Assembly (NCBI GenBank): GCA_963797015.1 | Contig: CAWCNV010000011.1 | Coordinates: 62,001 to 126,000, forward strand | Direction: 5' to 3' | Source of the DNA: JBBPZA01 sp963797015 | Lineage (GTDB): Bacteria; Actinomycetota; Thermoleophilia; Solirubrobacterales; Solirubrobacteraceae | Length of the DNA stretch: 64,000 nt | Part shown: one piece after another, positions 49,918-57,664 of the stretch | Layout of the letters: each line of letters begins with the position of its first letter | Position numbering within the stretch: position 1 is the stretch's first letter | Position numbers and translations under genes: made by a program | Notes under the pieces: model-generated | Seen by the model: only the letters and a program-made list of their open reading frames with translations | Told to the model about the DNA's origin: nothing | Databases searched by the model: none

Positions 49918-51111
49918 TCAGCGGTCCGCGGCCGCAGGCACCGGATGCTCCGGCGCCGCAGCCGCTTCGTTGCCGGCCGCCTTCCTCGCCTCGCGGGCGA
50001 GCATCGCGGTGCCGAGAGTCGCGATGCCGAGGCTACCGAGCGCGGCGGTGATGATCGCAGCGCCCTGTGCCGGGGTGAGGACCTCCTCCCGAAGGCCGAG
50101 CGCGACCACGGCGGCCGGCACGCCGAGCTGAGCGGTCGAGATCAGGGCCGGCGGCATCCGCTGTCGACTCACGAGCGCGGCCATGACATGGATGGCGACC
50201 GTGAGCACCAGCAGCGCAACGGTGAGGCGCAGGATCGAGGGATGGTGGAGAAGTGCACCAAAGTCCAGACGAGCCCCGACGAGCACGAAGAACAGCGGGA
50301 CGAAGAACCCGTCGGCGAGACCACGAACCTGTGTGAACAGCCGCTTCGGGCCTCGCAGCGCCGCGACGAGCAGGCCCGTGCCAAACCCGGCGATGAGCAC
50401 GCTCGTGCCGCTCTCCTGCGCGATCCACGCCAGCGTGAAGAGGACGAGGAGTGACAGGCGGAGATCGAGCGCCCAGCGGCGCCGCTTGGATCGCCGGCGC
50501 AGGCGCTGCACCGAAGCGCTTGCAAACATCCAGTGGGCGACGAAGTAGGCGGCCATTACACCGGCGGCGACCAGCGCGCCGCCGAGCGCCGCACTTCCCG
50601 CCCGCTCGGGCTTGATGACCAGCGGAATGGCGAGGATCGTGATGACGTCGGCGATGATCACCTGACCGATTAGGGTCAGCACCTCCGGACCAGCCAGCCG
50701 CGCCTCCTCGAGCATGGCCAGGACCGCGGCGACCGAGCCCGAGGCGAGGATCACGGCGTACACCGCAGCGTCGCCGGTGTCGGCGAACCACGCCGCGGCA
50801 ACACCGCCGAGCGGGGCGAGCAGCAAGACGGCGAGCGCGGCGACGGCGCCGCCGCGCAGGGATGCGAGCAGCCGCGGGTCGCGCAGCGGCACGTGTGCCC
50901 CGACGGTGAACATCAGCATCGCGAAGCCAACGTCGCCGAGGAACTGCACCGTCGGGTCGGTGGGATCGACCAGGCCGAGCCCGGTCCGCCCGACGATCAC
51001 GCCCGCCAGGATCTCACCGATCACCACCGGGACAAACACTCTTTCCCCCGCCCCCAGCAGCGGACCAGCCAGACCCGCGAGCACGATCAACGCGAGCACC
51101 CCGAAGGTCAC
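49918..51111 (-). CDS. Cation/proton antiporter (CPA2, Kef-type)
   Basis: A 397-aa protein with about 12 helices in the CPA2 pattern: VPVVIGEILAGVIVGRTGLG, GFAMLMFTVGAHVPLRDP, LIGQVIIADVITILAIPLVI, and FFVPLFFVLVGARLDFGALL. It lacks the RCK/TrkA-N domain of full-length Kef proteins. It exchanges Na+ or K+ for H+ across the membrane. The start is the first codon after a GC-rich spacer at 51111. It diverges from the small membrane gene at 51222. Confidence 0.88.
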   Translation of the reverse strand: MTFGVLALIVLAGLAGPLLGAGERVFVPVVIGEILAGVIVGRTGLGLVDPTDPTVQFLGDVGFAMLMFTVGAHVPLRDPRLLASLRGGAVAALAVLLLAPLGGVAAAWFADTGDAAVYAVILASGSVAAVLAMLEEARLAGPEVLTLIGQVIIADVITILAIPLVIKPERAGSAALGGALVAAGVMAAYFVAHWMFASASVQRLRRRSKRRRWALDLRLSLLVLFTLAWIAQESGTSVLIAGFGTGLLVAALRGPKRLFTQVRGLADGFFVPLFFVLVGARLDFGALLHHPSILRLTVALLVLTVAIHVMAALVSRQRMPPALISTAQLGVPAAVVALGLREEVLTPAQGAAIITAALGSLGIATLGTAMLAREARKAAGNEAAAAPEHPVPAAADR

Positions 51112-51221
51112 CGGCTCAGGCTACGCCGCGCCGACTGACCCTGTGGAGCGACCGTGCGAGGCTTGACGGTCGCAGAGGGTATGTTGCGAGTGGCGCACGC
51201 CCCCCCGGAAGGAGACGCAAG

Positions 51222-51464
51222 ATGAGCAGCGCCTTCGTAGTGCTCGCGGTTGGTACCGGCGTCGTAGTGATCGTGGTCGCCGTCGCGGTCGTGCTCGTGG
51301 TTCTGATCGTTGCGGTGTCGATGCGGGGCCGTCAACGGCGTGGCGTACAGCGGCGTGGTGAGGCTCGGCGTGACGGATTGGATGAAGCCCGAGGGCGACA
51401 AGAGCGGCAGCGCGACCGCGATATTGCGCGGGAGCGGGGAGAGGACGCGGGCCCAGAGCGATAG
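51222..51464 (+). CDS. Small single-pass membrane protein with charged tail
   Basis: An 80-aa protein: a long Val/Ala-rich transmembrane helix (VVLAVGTGVVVIVVAVAVVL and VVLIVAV) and a cytoplasmic tail of about 45 residues made almost entirely of Arg, Glu, Asp and Gln. ATG 51222 follows GGAAGGAG by about 7 nt, good support for translation. Function unknown; followed after 29 bp by another small charged protein. Confidence 0.65.
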   Translation: MSSAFVVLAVGTGVVVIVVAVAVVLVVLIVAVSMRGRQRRGVQRRGEARRDGLDEARGRQERQRDRDIARERGEDAGPER

Positions 51465-51493
51465 ATGCACGGGACCTAGGAGGCGCGCGGAAA

Positions 51494-51769
51494 ATGGGTC
51501 TGGGAGACAAGCTGAGGAAGATGAGCGACTCCGCTCGAAAGCTGTGGCAATCGCGTCGCCCCGACAGCTACTCCCAGTACAAGAGGCGGCGTGAGCACGA
51601 GCAGAAGGACGAAGCGCACCAGCGTGAACGCACACAGGCCCGCGCTGAGCAGGAACGTGAACGGGCCGCGAGCGGGCGTGGCAACGAAGCGCGCTATGCG
51701 GCTGACCGCGAACGCGACAGCGCCCGGGAGCAGACCGAGCGGGCGCAGGAGACCGGGCCCGACCGCTAG
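51494..51769 (+). CDS. Small hydrophilic coiled-coil-like protein
   Basis: A 91-aa protein starting MGLGDKLRKMSDSARKLWQS, then RRPDSYSQYKRRREHEQKDE and an extended Glu/Arg/Gln/Ala-rich helix. GGAGG lies about 11 nt before ATG 51494. No family recognised; likely one long charged helix. Probably in an operon with the membrane protein upstream. Confidence 0.6.
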   Translation: MGLGDKLRKMSDSARKLWQSRRPDSYSQYKRRREHEQKDEAHQRERTQARAEQERERAASGRGNEARYAADRERDSAREQTERAQETGPDR

Positions 51770-51922
51770 ATGAGCGCATCCAGCGAAAGCGGGGCGGAGC
51801 CGGGACGAACACGACTCGAGCGCCGCGGGCTGGTCCCGGTCGCCATCGCAGAGCGCCGCGTGTCTTCCCGACGGTGAGATCTAGGAAGGTCGCTCGACTT
51901 CCGGCTGGTCGGTGGTACCTTG

Positions 51923-51998
51923 GAGGTTGGTTCGCCCCAGCAAAACGGCGGGCTGTCTCTCCGGCTCCGACACTTGGCCGGCTAGCGGTGCCAACCTC
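51923..51998 (+). promoter_or_regulatory. Conserved structured leader RNA (candidate), domain 1 of 2
   Basis: A perfect 8-bp P1, GAGGTTGG (51923-51930) with CCAACCTC (51991-51998), encloses TTCGCCCCAGCAAAACGGCG (CGCC/GGCG hairpin) and CCGGC-TCCGACACTTG-GCCGG. Sequence between the stems is nearly the same as in 47319-47392 while P1 differs on both sides and still pairs, which is covariation. Same orientation relative to the downstream YD-repeat gene in both loci. Confidence 0.65.
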
Positions 51999-52015
51999 AG
52001 ATGTCGGCACCCCAG

Positions 52016-52086
52016 CGAGTAGTAGGGAGCCCTCAAAATGTCCATCACCCCGCGGGAACCGGCCGACACTCGGCTGGCCCTACTCG
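52016..52086 (+). promoter_or_regulatory. Structured leader RNA (candidate), domain 2 of 2
   Basis: Seventeen nt after domain 1 a second, more diverged copy: CGAGTAG(TA)GGG at 52016-52027 pairs with CCCTACTCG at 52078-52086, with TCAAAATG inside and the hairpin CCGGC-CGACACTCG-GCTGG. The CGACACTYG loop is shared by all three domains in the window. Confidence 0.55.
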
Positions 52087-52126
52087 CGACCCGTCCATCC
52101 ATCGGACCCAGAACGGAGACGAGCGC

Positions 52127-52546
52127 ATGAGATTGCTCGATTCCCTACGACGCCGCGACCGCCACGCCGCCCACGCGGGCTCCGAGCCGCTCGCGGCGGA
52201 CGAGGAGCGACAGCCGGTCGCCGGCTACGACCGCCTGTCGGCGGATCGTGTGACCGAGGACCTGCATCGGCATTCACAGACAGAGCTGGCGAGCATCGAG
52301 GCCTACGAGCGGTCGCACCAGGACCGGCCGGAGGTGCTCGACAAGCTCCGCTACCTGCGCGGGAGCGAGCCGCTCCCGGAGTACGACGCACTCGACGCCA
52401 AGGAGATCTGCGCGGCGCTCGAAGGCGCTGACCTCGAGACGCTCACGCTGGTGCGCGAGTACGAAATGAAGTTCCACCACCGCGACGAAGTGCTGAATGA
52501 GCTCGCCCGCGTCCGCCGCCAGCGAAAGACGAGCGGCCACGCGTGA
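52127..52546 (+). CDS. YD/YERxH repeat helical protein, paralogue
   Basis: A 139-aa protein with the same two-unit layout as the 46828-47280 product: YDRLSADRVTEDLHRHSQTE then LASIEAYERSHQDRPEVLDK, and YDALDAKEICAALEGADLET then LTLVREYEMKFHHRDEVLNE. The two share long identical blocks such as SEPLPEYDALD and end in RKTS. The N-terminal 30 residues differ. ATG 52127 has GGAG about 9 nt upstream. The same candidate structured RNA, here in tandem, precedes it. Confidence 0.72.
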   Translation: MRLLDSLRRRDRHAAHAGSEPLAADEERQPVAGYDRLSADRVTEDLHRHSQTELASIEAYERSHQDRPEVLDKLRYLRGSEPLPEYDALDAKEICAALEGADLETLTLVREYEMKFHHRDEVLNELARVRRQRKTSGHA

Positions 52547-52639
52547 GCCCGACCCCGCGCGGATGCTGAGATAGCTTGCCCGGGCGGTGAGCCCTGCGGT
52601 CCACGACGGCGGGCGAGGCGCAGGTGCGCTCCCTGGTCT

Positions 52640-53057
52640 GTGAATAAGGTCCGCGGCGATCCCCGGCTTCACGCACAAGAACCTGCGCGAGGACATCCGC
52701 GACGCGTCGGAGGGAAGCGACGTCGCTGGAACGGTCGAGGCGCGTCTCGGTCGTTCGTCGCTGGGCTCCAAGCACCTCGGGGTCAGCTTCTTTCGCTACG
52801 CCCCGGGCTTTCGGACACCGTTCGGCCACTACCACCGACAGCAGGAGGAGGCCTACGTGGTCGTCGCCGGATCAGGCCGCATGAAACTCGACGGCGACAT
52901 CATCGAGCTGCGCCAGTGGGACGTCGTCCGGGTCGCCCCCGAGGTGATGCGCGCGATCGAGGCCGGCGACGAGGGGCTCGAGCTGATCGCCATCGGGGGC
53001 CCGCGCCCCCCGGAAGGCGACGGCGAGAGCGAGCCGGACTGGTGGGCGGCGGGGTAA
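52640..53057 (+). pseudogene. Cupin-domain protein, frameshift after start
   Basis: From about 52650 the frame reads AAIPGFTHKNLREDIRDASE and later FRTPFGHYHRQQEEAYVVVA then GSGRMKLDGDIIELRQWDVV, a small cupin with the HYHRQQEE metal-site motif. The frame has no usable start: an in-frame stop at 52641 is followed by no ATG, GTG or TTG. GTG 52640 (MNKV) is one frame off; removing one C at 52651-52652 fuses it as MNKVAAIPGFTHKNL. So an apparent one-base insertion disrupts it, or the sequence has an error. Confidence 0.7.
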
Positions 53058-53070
53058 CCCGCGGCCCCCT

Positions 53071-53190
53071 ATGGCGAACGCCGAGCCGTCGGCGACCGCG
53101 CTGTGTATCGTCGGGTCGTGTCGTTCGCAACAGCTGGAGGACCCCGCGGCGGCGATCGCGGTGATCGAGCGACTCGCCTCTGAGGCCTGA
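53071..53190 (+). CDS. Doubtful 39-aa open frame
   Basis: ATG 53071 to TGA 53190 encodes MANAEPSATALCIVGSCRSQ and a short helical end QLEDPAAAIAVIERLASEA. Two Cys. No ribosome site or family; listed because it fills the space between the cupin and the large secreted protein. Confidence 0.25.
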   Translation: MANAEPSATALCIVGSCRSQQLEDPAAAIAVIERLASEA

Positions 53191-53232
53191 GCCGGTCCAC
53201 TCCGCGGGTCCCGACCGGTAGTGTCCGGCGTA

Positions 53233-55896
53233 ATGTGGCTGCGGCGGACAGTCGCGGCAGTGGCCCTGGCCGCGTCGGTGCTCGCCGCGGCTGGGGCGCC
53301 CGGCTCCGCCGCCGCCGGGCCCCCGGCCCCGCTCTCGGCCGATCGCGGGCGCCCCGACATCGCCTCGACCTTCGGCAGCGGCTCGTTCGGCCGCTGGACG
53401 GTCGACGGCTTCGGGCTGCCGGCGTACCGCTACTCGGTCGACGAGCAGCGCGTGCCCCGGGCGCGGCAGCCGGAGCTCAAAGGCGACACCGCCGCCCAGC
53501 ACGAGCTGGGCAACGACCGCATCGTCGCCAACGCCTACAACCACGGCTACACGCAGCTGTGGAGCCAGGACCGGCTCGCGCAGTGGGCCAACCGGTACGA
53601 GTCGGACGCGCGGCACTTCGCCGGCGGCTACGGCTACCTCAACGTCGGCGGCCGTGCGCTCAGCACGCTGTACCTCGACCGGCCCTCCGGCGCGAAGACC
53701 GAGCGCCGCTTCGGCGTCGGCTACTACGCCCGGCGCGTGCGAGCCGAGGGCGTCGACGTGCGCGAGGACGTCTACGCGCCGTTCGGCGACGACCCCCTGC
53801 TGCTGCACGACGTCACCATCCGCAACACGACACGCGCCACGAAACGCGTGTCGTGGTTCGAGTACTGGGACGTCAATCCCTACGACCAGACCAATCGCGC
53901 GCAGCGCGGTCTGGCGGCGCCGCGGTGGAACGCGTCCGGCCGGACGCTGAGCGTCGCCCAGCAGGCCGGCGAGCAGGGCGACACGCGGCCGCTGAGCATC
54001 TTCGCCGCCGCCCTTCGAGGTCCCGTCGCCGGCTACGAGACCTCAGTCGACAAGTTCTTCGGCGCCGGCGGCCGGGCGGCGCCGAGCGAGGTGACCTCCG
54101 ACCGGCTCAGCGGCACCATCGCCGCCCCCGCGGCCACGGGTGCGGGCGGGGCGACGCTGTTCGCCTTCCGGGCGCCGCTGCGGCTGCGCCCAGGGCAGGC
54201 GGTCACCCTCCGCTACGTCTACGGCATGGCGCATCCCAAGCAGATCCGCGGCCTGGTCGCGAAGTACCGGGGCGCTCGCGACCCGCTCGGCGCCAGCGAA
54301 CGCCGATGGGCCGCGTGGTTGCCGAGAGCGGATTTCGGCCAAGGCAGAGCCTGGGTCGGGCGCGAGCTGCAGTGGGACGCCTACCTGCTGCGCGCGGCCA
54401 CCGTGTACGAGGAGGCCTGCGGCCACAAGACGATCACCCAGGGCGGCTACTACCAGTACTCGAGCGGCGCCAATCTGGGCTCGCGGAGCTGGCTGCACTA
54501 CCTGTTCCCGACGGTCTACACGAATCCCGCCCTCGCGCGCGAGATCCTGCGCTACTCGGCCTCCCTGCAGTCGCGCGCCACGGGCGAGATCCCGTACGGG
54601 AGCGTGCCGCTGTGCAAGCCCTACAACGCGCTCGGCACCTCCAACGACCTCGACTTCTGGCTGCTGATGGCCGCCGCCGAGTATGGGCTCGGCGCGCGCG
54701 ACACCTCCTTCTTCTCGGAGCGCCTGCCGTTCGAGGACAGCAGCACCAAAGCAAGCGTTTGGGAGCACCTCAAGAGCGCGTTCCGTCACCAGGAGTCGCT
54801 GCGCGGTCCGCACGGCGGCTACCTGACCGGCACGCTCGGCGACTGGTCCGATTTCTCGACCACGTTCCTGAGGATGCGCGAGTCGATGCTGGTCACGAAC
54901 CAGCTCGCCTACGCCTACCCGCGGCTCGCGAGCCTCGCCGACCTGCGCGGCGATCGGGGCTTCGCCGCGACGCTGCGCGCGCGAGCGAAGGAGCTCCGCG
55001 CAGTCGTGCGGCGCGAATGGACCGGTCGCGGCTGGTACTCGCGCGGCTACGACACGAGCGGCGCCCAGATCGGCCGTGGCGTGATCTTCGGCGAGCCCCA
55101 GCCGTGGGCGATCCTCGACGGCGTGCCGACCGCGCGGCAGGCCACCACGCTGGTCGCCAACATCCGCCGCTTCTTGACCGGTGTCGGCGCACCCCGCTCG
55201 CTCAACGGCCCAGCGCGGATCGGCTCGGCGCAGTCTCCCGCGCTGCGCGACCCGGACGTGACCGAGCCTCCCACCAACGCGCTGGCCCTCGACGGCTCCT
55301 CGCAGTTCGTGGGCGGCGTCTGGTACGACATCAACGGCTGGCTGACGTGGGCGCTGGCGAACCTCGACGGGGCCGTCCCGAACGCGGCGCGCTACGCGTG
55401 GAGCGAATACACCCGCAACACGCTGGCCGCGCACGCGACCGCGTTCCCGTTCCACTGGGGCGGCACGATCTCGGTCGACGACACGTGCCACGCCTTCTAC
55501 GGGAGCCGGCCCGCCGAGTGCGGCATCCCGCTCTACGACGACTACGACGGGCAGATCACCGAGCAGCCGACGTGGATGGTGATGGGCGCGATCAACCTCG
55601 CCGGCGTCACGCCCACCGAGGAGGGCTACCGGATCGTTCCCCACCTGCGGCGCTTCTCGCTGCGGATGCCGCGCGTCGGCGTGGCGCGCGAGGCGCGGCG
55701 GCTGAGGGGCTACTTCCGCACCGAGGCGAGCGGCCGGGTGGTGCTGCGCGTGGGCGGCGTGCCGCCGGGCGCTCGCGGGGTGACGACGTGGGCCGACGGG
55801 CGCGCGGTCGCCCACCGCATCTCGCAGGGTCTCGTCGTCTTCTCGCTCGCGACGCGCGCAGGCCGGGCGGCGGACTGGGCGGTCACCTGGCGCTAG
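53233..55896 (+). CDS. Secreted GH94-like (glycosyltransferase 36-type) protein
   Basis: About 887 aa with a signal peptide (TVAAVALAASVLAAAGAPGS). It has the two-part GH94 layout: an N-terminal beta-sandwich (about residues 50-350, with YARRVRAEGVDVREDVYAPF and HDVTIRNTTRATKRVSWFEY) and an (alpha/alpha)6 barrel (about 375-800) with GDWSDF near residue 540 in the place of the GDWND-type catalytic Asp motif, plus AYAYPRLASL and WYDINGWLTWAL. GH94 enzymes are usually cytoplasmic phosphorylases, so a secreted one more likely hydrolyses or modifies beta-glucans. ATG 53233 or GTG 53221. Confidence 0.75.
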   Translation: MWLRRTVAAVALAASVLAAAGAPGSAAAGPPAPLSADRGRPDIASTFGSGSFGRWTVDGFGLPAYRYSVDEQRVPRARQPELKGDTAAQHELGNDRIVANAYNHGYTQLWSQDRLAQWANRYESDARHFAGGYGYLNVGGRALSTLYLDRPSGAKTERRFGVGYYARRVRAEGVDVREDVYAPFGDDPLLLHDVTIRNTTRATKRVSWFEYWDVNPYDQTNRAQRGLAAPRWNASGRTLSVAQQAGEQGDTRPLSIFAAALRGPVAGYETSVDKFFGAGGRAAPSEVTSDRLSGTIAAPAATGAGGATLFAFRAPLRLRPGQAVTLRYVYGMAHPKQIRGLVAKYRGARDPLGASERRWAAWLPRADFGQGRAWVGRELQWDAYLLRAATVYEEACGHKTITQGGYYQYSSGANLGSRSWLHYLFPTVYTNPALAREILRYSASLQSRATGEIPYGSVPLCKPYNALGTSNDLDFWLLMAAAEYGLGARDTSFFSERLPFEDSSTKASVWEHLKSAFRHQESLRGPHGGYLTGTLGDWSDFSTTFLRMRESMLVTNQLAYAYPRLASLADLRGDRGFAATLRARAKELRAVVRREWTGRGWYSRGYDTSGAQIGRGVIFGEPQPWAILDGVPTARQATTLVANIRRFLTGVGAPRSLNGPARIGSAQSPALRDPDVTEPPTNALALDGSSQFVGGVWYDINGWLTWALANLDGAVPNAARYAWSEYTRNTLAAHATAFPFHWGGTISVDDTCHAFYGSRPAECGIPLYDDYDGQITEQPTWMVMGAINLAGVTPTEEGYRIVPHLRRFSLRMPRVGVAREARRLRGYFRTEASGRVVLRVGGVPPGARGVTTWADGRAVAHRISQGLVVFSLATRAGRAADWAVTWR

Positions 55897-55903
55897 CCGC
55901 ACG

Positions 55904-56641
55904 CTAAGGACCGAGCGCGACCGGCCCGGGCGTCAGCACCGCCGGGTCGTGCCCGGGGAGAACCATGCCGCCGGCCTCGCGCAGAGCCAGCAGGCGGTCG
56001 GCCGACGCTGCCTGCGCGGATAGGTCGTCACCGAAGACCGGGAAGCGGTGATCGTCGAGGCCCGATGCGAAATGCGTGACGTCGCCGCCGAGGACCAGCC
56101 GCTCGCCTACGCACACCGACTGGTGCCCCGGCGTGTGCCCCGGCGTTGGCAGCAGCCGTACAGATCCGTCCCCGAGCAGGTCGTGATCGCCGTCGACGAG
56201 CACGACCTGGCCGCCGGCCGCCGCGTAGTCGGCCGGCAGGTAGAAGTTCCTGGCGACAGCGCGGCGGTCGTGGCCCGCCTCCCATTCGCGGCGCTGCACG
56301 ACGACCCGCACCGAGGGTGGAAGCAGCGACAGCCCTCCGGCGTGATCGAAGTGCAGGTGCGTCAGCACGACCGTGGTGATCGTGTCCACTTCTAGCTGCT
56401 CGCTGATCGGCTCGTCGAGTGAGACCTGGAACGGGCCCAGCGCGCCGCGCCTGCCGTAGCGCCCCGCAGGATCGTCGACGGCGGCGGGATGCAGGCCCGT
56501 GTCGACCAGGATCCGCTCCCGCCCGGTCTCGATCAGGTAGGCCGGAACCGGCAGGCGGATCTTCCGGTCGAGGTCGTCGTCGCGGCGGCAGATGCCCGCG
56601 GGCACGGTGAGCCATCCGACGCTGAGCAGCTCGACCTTCAT
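55904..56641 (-). CDS. MBL-fold hydrolase, N-acyl-homoserine-lactonase-like
   Basis: A 245-aa metallo-beta-lactamase-fold protein with YLIETGRERILVDTGLHPAA, the intact metal motif THLHFDHAGG, NFYLPADYAAAG, TPGHTPGHQSV and a GGDVTHF Asp. This is the pattern of AiiA-like quorum-quenching lactonases, which open acyl-lactone rings; other lactones or esters are possible. ATG 56641. It is divergent from the AraC/DJ-1 regulator (60 bp apart), which probably controls it. Convergent with the GH94-like gene, 7 bp between. Confidence 0.85.
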   Translation of the reverse strand: MKVELLSVGWLTVPAGICRRDDDLDRKIRLPVPAYLIETGRERILVDTGLHPAAVDDPAGRYGRRGALGPFQVSLDEPISEQLEVDTITTVVLTHLHFDHAGGLSLLPPSVRVVVQRREWEAGHDRRAVARNFYLPADYAAAGGQVVLVDGDHDLLGDGSVRLLPTPGHTPGHQSVCVGERLVLGGDVTHFASGLDDHRFPVFGDDLSAQAASADRLLALREAGGMVLPGHDPAVLTPGPVALGP

Positions 56642-56701
56642 GCCGCCCAACGCTAGATCCGCGGCGGAACGAGATGCGGCGCGTCCAATACGGTTTGCGA
56701 C

Positions 56702-57664
56702 ATGCGCGTCGGACTCATCGCGGCGCCCGGGTGCTTCGATTCGGGCTTCACCGCACTGCTCGACGTCCTGCGCACGGCGGAGCGCGTGCGTCCGACGGTC
56801 GATCGCTCGATCGAGCCGATCGAGGTCCTGACCGTCGGCAGCGCGGCACGCGTCACCACCGGGGCCGGCTTCACGCTGGCCGTCGATCACGTGGTCGGAG
56901 ACGACGCTGCCCTCGCCGGGCTCGACGTGCTCGTCGTTCCCGGTCTCGGTGTGGCAACGCCGGCGTCGCTCGCGCACGCGCTCGCGTCGACGCACGTCCG
57001 CCGCCTGCGTAGCTGGCTGGCACCGAGCGGCGAGGAGCTCGCACTTGCCGCCGCTTGCACCGGGACGTTCGTCCTCGCCGACGCCGGCCTGCTCGACGAC
57101 CGTGCAGCGACGACCTGCTGGTGGCTGGCCGGGGAGTTCCGGCGACGCTACCCGAGCGTGCAGCTCGACATGTCGCGCATGGTCATCCACAGCGGCCCGG
57201 TGACCACCGCCGGTGCGGCGTTCGCCCATATCGACCTCGCGATGAGCCTCGTATCCCGCTCGAGCCCGCGGCTGACCGACGCGGTCGCCCGGCTCCTGCT
57301 GATCGACGAGCGGCCGGCGATCAGCGTCGAAGCGGCGGTCGGTCACCTCGCGACAGCCGACGCGTTGGTGACCGAGTTCGAGGACTGGGTGCGCGACCAC
57401 CTCGACGACGACCTCACCATCGACGATGCGGCCGCCGCGATCGGCGTCGCCCGCAGGACGCTCGAGCGACGTTGCCGGGCGCGCACCGGGGTGAGCCCTC
57501 ACGACCTGGTCAAGCGCCTGAGGGTCGAGCGGGCCAGCCACCTGCGACGGACCACCAACCTCAGCTACGACCAGATCGCTCCGATGGTCGGCTACCGCCA
57601 CGGCGCGACGCTCCGCGCGCTGCTGCGCAGCCACGCGCGCGAAGCGTCCCGACCACCGACCTAG
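56702..57664 (+). CDS. GlxA/AraC-family regulator with DJ-1/PfpI domain
   Basis: A 320-aa transcription factor: an N-terminal DJ-1/PfpI-like domain (VGLIAAPGCFDSGFTALLDV, VLVVPGLGVATPASLA, LAAACTGTFVLADAGLLD with Cys in the nucleophile-elbow position) and a C-terminal AraC double helix-turn-helix (IDDAAAAIGVARRTLERRCR, DQIAPMVGYRHGATLRALLR). ATG 56702. Divergent from the lactonase-like gene, its likely target. Convergent with the VOC gene (stops overlap). Confidence 0.9.
   Translation: MRVGLIAAPGCFDSGFTALLDVLRTAERVRPTVDRSIEPIEVLTVGSAARVTTGAGFTLAVDHVVGDDAALAGLDVLVVPGLGVATPASLAHALASTHVRRLRSWLAPSGEELALAAACTGTFVLADAGLLDDRAATTCWWLAGEFRRRYPSVQLDMSRMVIHSGPVTTAGAAFAHIDLAMSLVSRSSPRLTDAVARLLLIDERPAISVEAAVGHLATADALVTEFEDWVRDHLDDDLTIDDAAAAIGVARRTLERRCRARTGVSPHDLVKRLRVERASHLRRTTNLSYDQIAPMVGYRHGATLRALLRSHAREASRPPT

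Larger units (their letters stand above)
51770..52126. other. Leader region of the second YD-repeat gene
   Basis: About 355 bp holding the tandem structured leader (51923-51998 and 52016-52086). Upstream of the first domain, TCGACT at about 51892 and TACCTT at about 51916 could be -35 and -10 elements. No gene in the interval. Confidence 0.5.

Noticed and set aside
53235..55907. 890-codon plus-strand frame parallel to the GH94-like gene
   Set aside because: Arg/Ala-rich shadow in another frame; the 53233 frame has a signal peptide and domain features.
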